Of a DNA stretch of 64,000 nt, positions 9,049 to 16,098 are shown one piece after another. The notes below the pieces were generated by a model. The model saw only the letters and a list, made by a program, of their open reading frames with translations. It made no database searches and had not been told where the DNA came from. This stretch comes from Bacteroidota bacterium (GTDB taxonomy: Bacteria; Bacteroidota; Bacteroidia; Chitinophagales; Chitinophagaceae), in assembly GCA_018266575.1 (NCBI GenBank), contig JAFEAE010000017.1, forward strand, positions 310,001-374,000, written 5' to 3'. The number at the start of each line of letters is the position of its first letter. Position 1 is the stretch's first letter. The translations under genes and the position numbers were made by a program.

Positions 9049-12000
9049 TTTTCACAAAAATTAATTTGCCGTAATAGTACAGCATGATTTTAAAAAGTTT
9101 GCCTTTCTCGTCATAGTAGCTGGTTAATCCGTGATTGACTCCATTTACAAAATTCATTTCCTTTTTTAGTACCCCGTTTTTATAATATTCCCTGCAGTTG
9201 CCATTCACATTGTCATCTACATAACCATATTGCGATTTTAATTTTCCGTCTTCATAATATTCATTCGCAATCCCTTCGTAAATGCTATACAGTGCTGTAT
9301 CGACCGTGCGGATTTGCCCATTCATATAATAAATGATATCCGGGCCGATTGTTTTGCCATCTGCATAATTGCAACTCCTTGAAATTTTTCCATTTGGGAA
9401 ATATGATCTGAGTGTGCCTTTATCAGCCGGGACCAATATTTCAGGTTGTAATTTATTATCTGCGCCGAGGTAAGAATAAGAAATAACTTCATCATCATTT
9501 GACAAAACCTGGTAACAAAGTATTCCTTGCGGATCATATTTTTTTCCGGGACCATTACGTATGTCGTTTTTATATGACGATGCAAAATCAATACTACCAT
9601 CGGGGAAAAAATATTTTCTTTCTCCGTTTATTTCATCATCAATATACTCGGTAGTTGAAGATAATTTTCCTTCTTCACTGTAGTTTTTCCATGTTCCATA
9701 TTTTTTCCCGTATTTAAAACCACCTTCAATACTTTTTACACCGCCAAAATAATAGCCTGTATAAACACTATCTTTTTCCCCTTTATTATAATGCTGAATG
9801 CTTTCTATTGAGCCATCGTAATAATAAGATTTATACAAACCATCAAATTCCCCATTCACATAATTTGCTTCTGCCATTTTCTGCTTGTTTGCATAGACCA
9901 ATAAATATTTACCCGAGCCTTGGGGAAATGAATCCAGCACAATAACATTTCCTAAAGTATCATACTGTTTCATTTCGAGCAGCCATCCCCTGTGATATTT
10001 TTCTTCTAACGATTTTTTTCCGCCTGGCCAATATTCTTCCCTGAAACCATCCAGGTCACCATCGAGATAATTGCATATAGTAGTTACTTTGCCCAACTCG
10101 TTATAATAAATCCATTCACCTTGTGCATGCCCGTCAACCATCCATCCTTCTGCCTGTGTCCGGCCGCCGAAATAGTAGCCTTTATAGTAGCCATCTTCTC
10201 TTCCATCCGTCATGTTCACTTCATTTTTTTTATTGCCATTCAGATAAAAGGATGATGATATACCATTTGTTTCACCATTTTTATATTCATTGATCTCATT
10301 TATTTTTCCTGAAGCATAAAACGTGGTATCGCTCCCATCAATATTTCCATTCTTATCAAAATGCCTGTGCATTTTTTTAAAACCATCAGGCGTATATGAT
10401 ACTATATCGATTGAATTATCCCTGCTTTCTGCAGAGCTTAGCTCACGGCCAGACTTATTAAAATACTTAGCTGATTTTATTACGCCGTTATCAAAGGTGT
10501 ATTTCGCATACATTTTTCCATCCTCGTCATTGTACAAAATATCTCCGTTTATTTTTCCTTTTTTTACCATGTAGCTGCTGGAAAGGTTTCCATTTTCAAA
10601 GTATTCCTGGTAGGGCCCTTCCTGTATATCGTTCACAAAAATTCTTTTTTCTTTAAGCTTACCGTTTGCATAGTAATATTTCCATTCACCGTCTGCCTTG
10701 CTTTTTTTGTATTGTCCTTCTATGTTCACGGGGCCATCTTCAAAATAAGATTTATAAGCTCCTTCCATTTTCCCATTTTCATATTCCTGGGTTTCTTTTA
10801 ACTGCCCGCTCTTAAAATAGGTTTTGTAAGAGCCGGTGAGCAGGTCATTCACATAATTGCCGACAGAAAACAGTGAGCCATTTGAATAAAACTGTTTTTG
10901 TTCGCCATCCGCTTTTCCGTTTTTGTAATGAGTGGCACTTTTCGTTGCACCACCATAATAGTAAGAGAAACTGTTACCATCCAGTTGTCCGTTTGCATAC
11001 AGGTCACGCGATGAACCGACACCGTTTTCAAAATATTCTTCCTGTACGCCATCAAGCTTTCCGTTTTTGTAATGTTCTTTTGCCTTGGGTTTTCCTGAAA
11101 AATAATAGAACAACCATTCGCCTTCACGCTCCCCGGCATCGTTAAATTGCCCGATGCTTTTAGGGTTACCGGCACCAAAATAAAAATGCCATTGTCCATG
11201 AAAAACTTTTCCGTCGGCAGATCTAATTCCTTTACCAACAAAAACCCCATCTTCATAAAGATATTTTTCAGGAGATGTGCCGCGCTTTTTAAAATTCAGT
11301 TCACGTGTTGAACGTATAAAGCTAAAATACGCAGCTGCATCATCAACAAAAGCCTCCAATTCTTTTTTATTCTTTTTGATATAGTTTGTGATCTGGGGGA
11401 TATCTACTCCCGAAAACGAATGATTAATGAACAACTCAAACTTGCCATTGCTGTAAACCTGTTTATAATAAGGCAGGTAAAATTGTATCCAGAAATCATT
11501 GCTTGATTCATTGTACTCCAGCTTTTCGAATACAGCCTGGATTTGCCTTGAGATCGGGTCATCCAATGTAATGATGGGTTTGTATTCTTTATCAAGTGCA
11601 ATTTTTGAAAGCACAATATCTTCAACGGCCTGGTAATTTTCGTCGGGTGCAATCACACGCTTGTTTTTAAATTCAAGGATATCATCTGTGCTTTTTGAAA
11701 TTGCATTCAATAAGGAAATAGATTTCGATTTATATTTCCCTTCCGGCGACATCAACAAATAACCGATGAAACTAAGGAACGCAGGAATAAGTTTTCCCTG
11801 GCGCAAAGCCGCAATACCAAGCTGGTAATGCGCACTGTACATATAAGGGTTTACCATCAGCGTTTTCTCAAGCCACTGCTCAGCCTGGGCATTACTATCC
11901 AAACCCATATACACAACACCTTTGTTGAAATACAACAATGAATATGCAGGATATTTGTTCAAGGCAATATCAAAAATTTTAATTGCCTCTTCTGGTTTTT

Positions 12001-12337
12001 GCATATAGTTGAGCGTGTTGCCATAAGTGTTATAAAGTTCAGGTTCAAATTCCCGCTGTTCCTTTAATGCAAGTGCTTCCCTGCAATAATTCAATGACTG
12101 GTTAAACTGGCTGTCGGCCTGGCAAGCCAATGCTTTCGCCAATAAAGCCTTCACATAATTTGTATCGCTCCTGCCGATCTTATCGTAAAGCAGTAAAGCT
12201 TTTTTGTATTCGCCGGAGTCGGCCAATGCATTGCCTTTTTCGATCAATTCACCTGAATTGATCAGCTCAATTTTTTGTGCACGTAAACCAAAGGAGAAAA
12301 AAAAGAATAGCAGGACAAGATAAGTGGTAAACTTCAT
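9038..12337 (-). CDS. Giant TPR and MORN-repeat (YwqK-like) protein
   Basis: A 1099-residue secreted protein (signal peptide MKFTTYLVLLFFFFSFGLRA). Residues about 25-210 contain tetratricopeptide repeats (ALADSGEYKKALLLYDKI, YSLLYFNKGVVYMGLDSNAQ). From about residue 370 to the end runs a long series of roughly 23-residue MORN_2/YwqK repeats of the type G-x-W-x-x-Y-Y-x-x-G-K-x-K-x-x-x-x-Y-x-x-G, for example DGEWKYYYANGKLKEKRIF and EGPYQEYFENGNLSSSYMV. Databases often label such proteins YwqK-family antitoxins, but that name comes from the repeat and does not prove a toxin partner. It is the first gene of the operon with the two DUF3857 proteins. Repeats of this kind fold as elongated beta-hairpin rods, so an extracellular or periplasmic scaffold is likely. 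Confidence 0.85.
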   Translation of the reverse strand: MKFTTYLVLLFFFFSFGLRAQKIELINSGELIEKGNALADSGEYKKALLLYDKIGRSDTNYVKALLAKALACQADSQFNQSLNYCREALALKEQREFEPELYNTYGNTLNYMQKPEEAIKIFDIALNKYPAYSLLYFNKGVVYMGLDSNAQAEQWLEKTLMVNPYMYSAHYQLGIAALRQGKLIPAFLSFIGYLLMSPEGKYKSKSISLLNAISKSTDDILEFKNKRVIAPDENYQAVEDIVLSKIALDKEYKPIITLDDPISRQIQAVFEKLEYNESSNDFWIQFYLPYYKQVYSNGKFELFINHSFSGVDIPQITNYIKKNKKELEAFVDDAAAYFSFIRSTRELNFKKRGTSPEKYLYEDGVFVGKGIRSADGKVFHGQWHFYFGAGNPKSIGQFNDAGEREGEWLFYYFSGKPKAKEHYKNGKLDGVQEEYFENGVGSSRDLYANGQLDGNSFSYYYGGATKSATHYKNGKADGEQKQFYSNGSLFSVGNYVNDLLTGSYKTYFKSGQLKETQEYENGKMEGAYKSYFEDGPVNIEGQYKKSKADGEWKYYYANGKLKEKRIFVNDIQEGPYQEYFENGNLSSSYMVKKGKINGDILYNDEDGKMYAKYTFDNGVIKSAKYFNKSGRELSSAESRDNSIDIVSYTPDGFKKMHRHFDKNGNIDGSDTTFYASGKINEINEYKNGETNGISSSFYLNGNKKNEVNMTDGREDGYYKGYYFGGRTQAEGWMVDGHAQGEWIYYNELGKVTTICNYLDGDLDGFREEYWPGGKKSLEEKYHRGWLLEMKQYDTLGNVIVLDSFPQGSGKYLLVYANKQKMAEANYVNGEFDGLYKSYYYDGSIESIQHYNKGEKDSVYTGYYFGGVKSIEGGFKYGKKYGTWKNYSEEGKLSSTTEYIDDEINGERKYFFPDGSIDFASSYKNDIRNGPGKKYDPQGILCYQVLSNDDEVISYSYLGADNKLQPEILVPADKGTLRSYFPNGKISRSCNYADGKTIGPDIIYYMNGQIRTVDTALYSIYEGIANEYYEDGKLKSQYGYVDDNVNGNCREYYKNGVLKKEMNFVNGVNHGLTSYYDEKGKLFKIMLYYYGKLIFVKNEK

Positions 12338-12472
12338 ACGATCTGGTTCAATTTGGGTTGGATGAAAGTAATACTTTTCTGAGAAAAGCTACTATCAAGG
12401 GTAATAATTTATTGAACTATAAACAACGTTTTTTTTTGCAATTAATTTTGTTGGCTTACCTGCAATTTATTC

Positions 12473-12507
12473 AAAAAAACCTCCCGGGCTTAATAATCCG
12501 GGAGGTT
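12473..12507 (-). terminator. Rho-independent terminator after rtcB
   Basis: Perfect 10-bp inverted repeat AACCTCCCGG / CCGGGAGGTT (12478-12487 and 12498-12507) with a 10-nt loop. It is followed on the minus strand by a run of seven T residues. It begins 5 nt after the rtcB stop codon. Confidence 0.92.
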
Positions 12508-12511
12508 GCCT

Positions 12512-13978
12512 TTATTCACCTTCCACTACATTATAATCATTCTTTTTATCTTTCCAGCTTCTGTGTTTTGCACCGTCCATCTTCACAATTTTTGGCGTGA
12601 ATTTTCCCACAACATCTACCAATGCTTTCTGGTTTTGCATCACTTCATGAATGTCTTTATATGCAAAAGGAGATTCATCCAACCCGCCTCCGAGTAATTT
12701 CACACCAAACTTTTTCAACTCCTCTTTAAACTCTTTATCGGTTACGGATTGCATGGCTTTCGTACGGCTCATTTTTCTTCCCGCGCCATGCGATGCAGAA
12801 TTTACAGATGCTTCTTCTCCTTTTCCTTTTACGATAAATCCATTCGCCGTCATGGAACCGGGAATAATTCCGAGCACATTTTTTCCTGCAGGCGTTGCAC
12901 CTTTCCGGTGAACAATTACCTCTTTTCCATTCCACATTTCTTTCCATGCAAAATTGTGATGGTTCTCTACCATTTTTATTGGCCGATGCCCTAATTGTTT
13001 TGCAATTTTTGCATGAATGATGTGGTGGCATGCAGATGCATAATCACCTGCGAGGTTCATCGCCAACCAATATTCCCAACCTTGCTGTTCATTCAGATTA
13101 AGCCATGCTAAATTTTTTGCATCCTGTGGCAAACGCCTTTTGCTGATCGCAATTTTTGTATAGTAATTTGCGATGTTTGCACCCAAGGCACGGGAACCGG
13201 AATGCGACAACAAGCCTACATACTTTCCTGCATCAACGCCAAGCACTTCATCTTTCTCTCCAATTTCAATTTCCCCGAATTCAACAAAATGATTTCCGGA
13301 ACCGGATGAACCGAGTTGCTTCCACACACGGCCATGCAAATTTTTCAGCAATGGCAATTGATAGAACAATTCATTTTCCATCACTTCATGATCAGAAGCT
13401 TTGTCAAATTGTGCGCCGCTTCCGAATAAAGTAGCTTCATTGATCTCTCGTGCGAAATAATTCTCTTTTTGCACCAACTCATTCGGGTTGATATCAAAAA
13501 TGCTCAGGCACATCCTACACCCGATATCAACACCAACTCCATAAGGGATCACAGCATTTTCTGTTGCCAGCACACCTCCTATCGGTAATCCATAACCGCT
13601 GTGCGCATCCGGCATTAAAGCACCAGCAACTGCTACCGGTAATTTAGCGGCGGTGTACATCTGGTGCATCGCTCCTTCTTCAATATGTTGCTGGCCGAAG
13701 ATGTTGAATTGGATGCCGGAGTTGTTGAGTGAGACGACCTCCCCCAACCCCTCCAAAGGAGGGGCTTCGGGCAACAACTCTATTGCGATTTGCCCCAACA
13801 CTTTATCTTCTTTGTACTCTAACGGTGATGCCAATATGTTCTTCAAGATGTTCATTGCATCTTCCTTTGCAGTATGTTTATGATTTTTCTGCATCACGTT
13901 CATAGCAATGCTGATCACTGGTCCTTCCGGATAGCCGATAGCACGTAGTTCTTTTCCTGTTATTTTTAACTTGCTCAT
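12512..13978 (-). CDS. rtcB: RNA-splicing ligase RtcB
   Basis: GTP-dependent RNA ligase joining 2',3'-cyclic phosphate or 3'-phosphate ends to 5'-OH ends, the ends left by many tRNA-cleaving toxins. The 488 residues carry all core motifs: MPDAHSGYGLPIGG (Asp and His metal ligands), YGVGVDIGCRM with Cys154, SSGSGNHFVEFGE (His230), LSHSGSRALG (His259), ENHHNFAWKE (340-341), and SASHGAGRKMSRTKA, in which His397 should be the guanylylated residue. Residues 70-82 (PEAPPLEGLGEVV) are an extra stretch encoded by a dispersed GC-rich palindrome. Upstream on the same strand lie an unknown gene, seven Y-RNA-like genes and Ro60, the classic company of bacterial RNA repair. Function is confident; the physiological substrate is inferred to be cleaved tRNA. 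Confidence 0.97.
   Translation of the reverse strand: MSKLKITGKELRAIGYPEGPVISIAMNVMQKNHKHTAKEDAMNILKNILASPLEYKEDKVLGQIAIELLPEAPPLEGLGEVVSLNNSGIQFNIFGQQHIEEGAMHQMYTAAKLPVAVAGALMPDAHSGYGLPIGGVLATENAVIPYGVGVDIGCRMCLSIFDINPNELVQKENYFAREINEATLFGSGAQFDKASDHEVMENELFYQLPLLKNLHGRVWKQLGSSGSGNHFVEFGEIEIGEKDEVLGVDAGKYVGLLSHSGSRALGANIANYYTKIAISKRRLPQDAKNLAWLNLNEQQGWEYWLAMNLAGDYASACHHIIHAKIAKQLGHRPIKMVENHHNFAWKEMWNGKEVIVHRKGATPAGKNVLGIIPGSMTANGFIVKGKGEEASVNSASHGAGRKMSRTKAMQSVTDKEFKEELKKFGVKLLGGGLDESPFAYKDIHEVMQNQKALVDVVGKFTPKIVKMDGAKHRSWKDKKNDYNVVEGE
13737..13772. repeat. GC-rich palindromic repeat inserted in frame in rtcB
   Basis: The segment contains CCCCTCC AAA GGAGGGG, a 7-bp hairpin flanked by runs of C, unlike the surrounding AT-rich coding DNA. 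It encodes PEAPPLEGLGEVV in RtcB. A related C-rich hairpin sequence occurs between the permease genes at 63816-63934. Such elements are widely scattered in Bacteroidota genomes (general knowledge); here one is tolerated inside an essential domain-bearing protein. Confidence 0.65.
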
Positions 13979-14051
13979 TGTAATTTTTTTTCAACACATA
14001 GAAAGACAGGATCACAGGTTTTCTATATGCCTATATTTCTATGTGGTTATT

Positions 14052-14110
14052 TTTTTAATACCAGCTTCTGTAACTCCGATTGAACATCGTTGCGTCGCAA
14101 TCACTTCAGC
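14052..14110. repeat. Dispersed repeat with TTGCGTCGCA core, left of unknown ORF
   Basis: The stretch AATACCAGC...GTAACTCCG...ATCGTTGCGTCGCAATC recurs in inverted orientation at about 35615-35672, and the core TTGCGTCGCA recurs at 14946-15006, 42480-42545 and 58586-58640. It sits between rtcB and the unknown ORF at 14121. Bases 13979-14051 hold a short AT-rich hairpin-like spacer and nothing else recognisable. Confidence 0.55.
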
Positions 14111-14120
14111 ATTTGTAATA

Positions 14121-14918
14121 TTATTTAGCTTTTGAAGACATCTTAGCCTTATATAAATTCTCGATAAAATTTGTTGTTTCTTTTATATGCGGAGACAAAA
14201 AATCACCTGAAGAATATGAATTATTCAAAATAAATAAAGAATAATGCAAGAAGATCGGAAAAATCGCAATTGCTTGCTTCATTCGATCTAATCTACCTTG
14301 AAAATTTTCTCTTGATAATTCATAAAACATTTGTCCAAAGTGATCGTATTTTGAGTAATATAAATAAGCTTCATAAATTTTAGCCTCAGTTTTTAGCTCA
14401 CTAGATTGAAGTATATTAAATAACTTCTCAACGTTACTTGGCTTTGCAATTTTTAGTTTCGGCTTATTACCATCCTCAGAATATTTTTCAAAAAAATCAG
14501 GGTTTCGGTTTATTAGATTTATATACATCTTATTTCGAGTTTCTTTCGAATGCTGAGCATATAAAATCGCTATATTTTCTATTGTATGTCTAATACTATC
14601 AGCTAACCATGTTGAGCAATAGTCATATAAACTCTTCGATACATTTTTATTTTCTGTAAGCAAAATATTAACCCCATTCAATAAAATCATATAATCTAAT
14701 AATACTGACCGAAGTATTATCCCACATGAATATTCAATTTTAGTGTTTCGTTCAATATCGTTTATTAACATTTTCAAGCTATGTGATGAAAAATTCAACC
14801 TGTCCAACATCGATAAAGAGAAAAACATAACATTATCACGTTTTGCTCCATGAAACAAATGTGAAATCTCATTACTTTTTTTTATTGAAAATTCAAGTAT
14901 CTTCTTTGTCGTATTCAT
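14121..14918 (-). CDS. Helical protein of unknown function in the RNA repair island
   Basis: Start chosen at ATG 14918 (MNTTKKILEFSIKK), because an upstream in-frame extension to 15095 would run through a repeat and into the last Y RNA gene. The 265 residues are predicted by eye to be almost wholly alpha-helical. Features are ILRSVLLDYMILLNGVNILL, KYDHFGQMFYELSRENFQ and a C-terminal helix rich in Lys. The pattern of Arg-x3-Asp-Tyr helices and the Y-x-x-Y-D-H-F-G phrase is loosely like DUF5677 or HEPN-type helical proteins, but no Rx4-6H nuclease motif is evident. The gene is markedly more AT-rich than rtcB and Ro60 and is bracketed by two oppositely oriented copies of the TTGCGTCGCA repeat, suggesting a late insertion. 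Function unknown. Confidence 0.7.
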   Translation of the reverse strand: MNTTKKILEFSIKKSNEISHLFHGAKRDNVMFFSLSMLDRLNFSSHSLKMLINDIERNTKIEYSCGIILRSVLLDYMILLNGVNILLTENKNVSKSLYDYCSTWLADSIRHTIENIAILYAQHSKETRNKMYINLINRNPDFFEKYSEDGNKPKLKIAKPSNVEKLFNILQSSELKTEAKIYEAYLYYSKYDHFGQMFYELSRENFQGRLDRMKQAIAIFPIFLHYSLFILNNSYSSGDFLSPHIKETTNFIENLYKAKMSSKAK

Positions 14919-14945
14919 GTTTTTAAATTTAAATCGCTCCATAAA

Positions 14946-15006
14946 GTTACAGCTGTACAAGTGTGCGACGCAACAATGCCTAATAGTAGCACCGCCGTCG
15001 GGTTCA
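14946..15006. repeat. Dispersed repeat, inverted copy right of unknown ORF
   Basis: Minus-strand reading gives CCGACGGCGGTGCTACTATT then GGCATTGTTGCGTCGCAC and CTTGTACAGC. Closely similar strings lie at 42490-42540 (ACTATTCAGCATTCTTGCGT, CGCACTCTTGTACAGC) and at 58590-58635. Together with the copy at 14052-14110 it encloses the ORF at 14121-14918. Confidence 0.6.
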
Positions 15007-15024
15007 TAAAAATCTTTTATAAAA

Positions 15025-15169
15025 ATCAACAGGGTAAAAAACAAAAAGAGACATGCTGCTCTACCAACTGAGCTACCAATCTGAAAAAATTTCAAACCGG
15101 GCGGGGCTCGAACCCGCGGCCTGCCGGGTAATGACCGAAGTAACTCTTCTTTACGACACCAGCTGATAT
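15025..15169 (-). ncRNA. Y RNA-like gene 7 (YrlA type), closest to rtcB
   Basis: The terminal stem is ATCAGC at the 5' end pairing with GTTGAT at the 3' end, followed by a T run. The Ro60-binding signature GGTGTCGTA...TACTTCGG follows the 5' strand. The interior is a circularly permuted tRNA mimic. It has a T-arm CGGG-TTCGAGC-CCCG, then a 9-bp acceptor-like stem CCGGTTTGA / TCAGATTGG (with G-T pairs) capped by AATTTTT. A textbook D-arm TAGCTCAGTTGGTAGAGCA follows. This is the best tRNA mimic of the set. The Ro60 link rests on the adjacent Ro60 gene and the shared signature. Confidence 0.78.
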
Positions 15170-15180
15170 TTTAAAAACAA

Positions 15181-15311
15181 TACAGGGCAATAAGCCGACA
15201 AAGCACTTTTTTCATTTGCCTTCCACTCGGCCACACATGCTTTAACATGCAAAAGGATTCGAACCTTTGTAGAATGATCATCGAAGTAAGCCTTGCCTAC
15301 GGCACCTGTAA
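15181..15311 (-). ncRNA. Y RNA-like gene 6 (YrlA type)
   Basis: Ends pair as TACAGG with CCCTGTA, and a T-rich tail follows. The signature reads GTGCCGTAGGCAAGGCTTAC then TTCG. The tRNA-like module has T-arm AAAGG-TTCGAAT-CCTTT, a short acceptor-like stem TGCATG / CATGTG capped by TTAAAG, and a D-arm GTGGCCGAGTGGAAGGCA. That D-arm has the look of a class II tRNA (Leu or Ser). Confidence 0.75.
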
Positions 15312-15313
15312 TT

Positions 15314-15394
15314 ATATTGAACCAGCGGTAACAGGCAAACAGGCCCTTATGTATTTACAGTACGAAGTATTCCTGTTTTACGACACGCTGATAT
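15314..15394 (-). ncRNA. Y RNA-like gene 5, lacking the tRNA module
   Basis: About 81 nt with the shared signature GTGTCGTAAAACAGGAATAC then TTCG, and ends that pair as CAGCG with CGCTG. The interior (about 40 nt, with GGGCCTGTTTGCCTG) has no T-arm or D-arm, so this member is a minimal Y RNA or a deletion derivative. No T-rich tail is evident directly after the 3' strand. Confidence 0.6.
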
Positions 15395-15407
15395 TTTTCA
15401 AAAAAAA

Positions 15408-15512
15408 TTGAAAGAGTAAAATTTTACGAAGCTTCTCTCCCGGCATGTTGTGCCAGGGTTGGATTCGAACCAAAATTACCACGAAGTATTCTTCATATAC
15501 GACATCCTTCAA
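15408..15512 (-). ncRNA. Y RNA-like gene 4 (YrlA type)
   Basis: Terminal stem TTGAAGGA with TCTTTCAA, then eight T residues. Signature ATGTCGTATATGAAGAATAC then TTCG. The interior has T-arm TTTGG-TTCGAAT-CCAAC, an acceptor-like stem CTGGCA / TGCCGG capped by CAACA, and a shortened D-like hairpin GAAGCTTC. The D-arm is the most degenerate of the tRNA-bearing members. Confidence 0.72.
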
Positions 15513-15523
15513 CATAAAAAAAA

Positions 15524-15650
15524 TGAAAGGGTGATTGGCAAAAAACGAATGCTCTAACCATTGAGCTATATCCGCATTTATTTTTTAATTGCGCGGATAA
15601 TAAGATTCGAACTTATAACCGAAGTATCATTTTTCTACGACACCTTTCAA
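15524..15650 (-). ncRNA. Y RNA-like gene 3 (YrlA type)
   Basis: Ends pair as TGAAAGGTG with CACCCTTTCA (one bulge), followed by eight T residues. Signature GGTGTCGTAGAAAAATGATA then CTTCGG. The permuted tRNA has T-arm ATAAG-TTCGAAT-CTTAT and a perfect 7-bp acceptor stem TATCCGC / GCGGATA joined by an A/T-rich linker. A canonical D-arm TAGCTCAATGGTTAGAGCA follows. Read circularly, this is a complete tRNA body with the anticodon arm replaced by the Y stem. Confidence 0.78.
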
Positions 15651-15747
15651 AAGAGGTCTTCACGCAGAGGCGCGTGGTTCGCAGAGAAATAAATGTTTTA
15701 GAAACTCTGTGTAGCCGGTGCCTTAGCAGGAAATAAAAAATAATTTC
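15651..15747. repeat. Spacer between Y RNA genes 2 and 3 with a direct/inverted repeat
   Basis: Contains the phrases CACGCAGAGGCGCG, GCAGAGAAA and AACTCTGTG, a type of short dispersed repeat that is typical of this lineage's intergenic DNA. No Y signature is present. It interrupts an otherwise head-to-tail array. Confidence 0.4.
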
Positions 15748-15894
15748 AAAAAAAATTGAAAGAGGGAAAACCGAACAGTGCATGAATACTGAGCTACATT
15801 CATTGCTGACAATGAAGAGTGGATTTGAACCACTGCCTTTGCGCATGTGCACAATGCTCTTACCGAAGTATCACCATTCTACGCCACCTTTCAA
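15748..15894 (-). ncRNA. Y RNA-like gene 2 (YrlA type)
   Basis: Perfect 7-bp terminal stem TTGAAAG / CTTTCAA, followed by eight T residues that could act as its own terminator. Signature GGTGGCGTAGAATGGTGATA then CTTCGG. The module has T-arm AGTGG-TTCAAAT-CCACT and a perfect 7-bp acceptor stem TTCATTG / CAATGAA capped by the tetraloop TCAG. A D-arm-like TAGCTCAGTATTCATGCA follows. It also has an extra hairpin GCAT-TGTGCAC-ATGC near the 5' side. Confidence 0.78.
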
Positions 15895-16027
15895 AAAAAT
15901 TACAGGAGCAAAAACCGGTTGAGAAACGGGGCGCTGTCATGCTGAGGATTTGCACCTCTTTCCCGCTTTTGGCGGGAAATCCTTGCCCCTTATTGGCGAC
16001 GAAGTATCTCATCCCTACGGCATCCTG
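15895..16027 (-). ncRNA. Y RNA-like gene 1, first in the array
   Basis: Ends pair as CAGGA with TCCTG, then a T-rich tail that abuts the 5' strand of gene 2. Signature ATGCCGTAGGGATGAGATAC then TTCGTC. The interior has a GC-rich hairpin TTTCCCGCC AAAA GCGGGAAA, a T-arm-like GAGG-TGCAAAT-CCTC, and a closing GGGGC / GCCCC stem, but no clear D-arm. It is therefore a divergent member. Confidence 0.68.
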
Positions 16028-16060
16028 AAAACGTATATTTTTTTTCTCAAAGAACTTTTT

Positions 16061-16088
16061 AAAAGCAGCCCCGTTGCAGAGGCTGCTT
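16061..16088 (-). terminator. Terminator after the Ro60 gene
   Basis: On the minus strand AGCAGCC and GGGCTGCT form a 7-bp stem with a loop of about 9 nt followed by TTTT. It lies 11 nt past the Ro60 stop, between it and the first Y RNA. The Y array may therefore depend on read-through or have its own promoter. Confidence 0.75.
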
Positions 16089-16098
16089 GTTTCACAGG

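Noticed and set aside
9038..12337. Toxin-antitoxin module based on the YwqK-type repeats
   Set aside because: The protein is exported and no toxin candidate is adjacent. The family name alone is not evidence.
14121..15095. 324-residue version of the unknown protein
   Set aside because: The extra N-terminal 59 residues would be encoded by a dispersed repeat and by Y RNA gene 7.
15025..16027. Y RNA genes on the plus strand, because CGAAGTA resembles the GNCGAA consensus there
   Set aside because: T-arms (GGTTCGAATCC), D-arms (TAGCTCAGTTGGTAGAGC) and T-run tails are all correct only on the minus strand.
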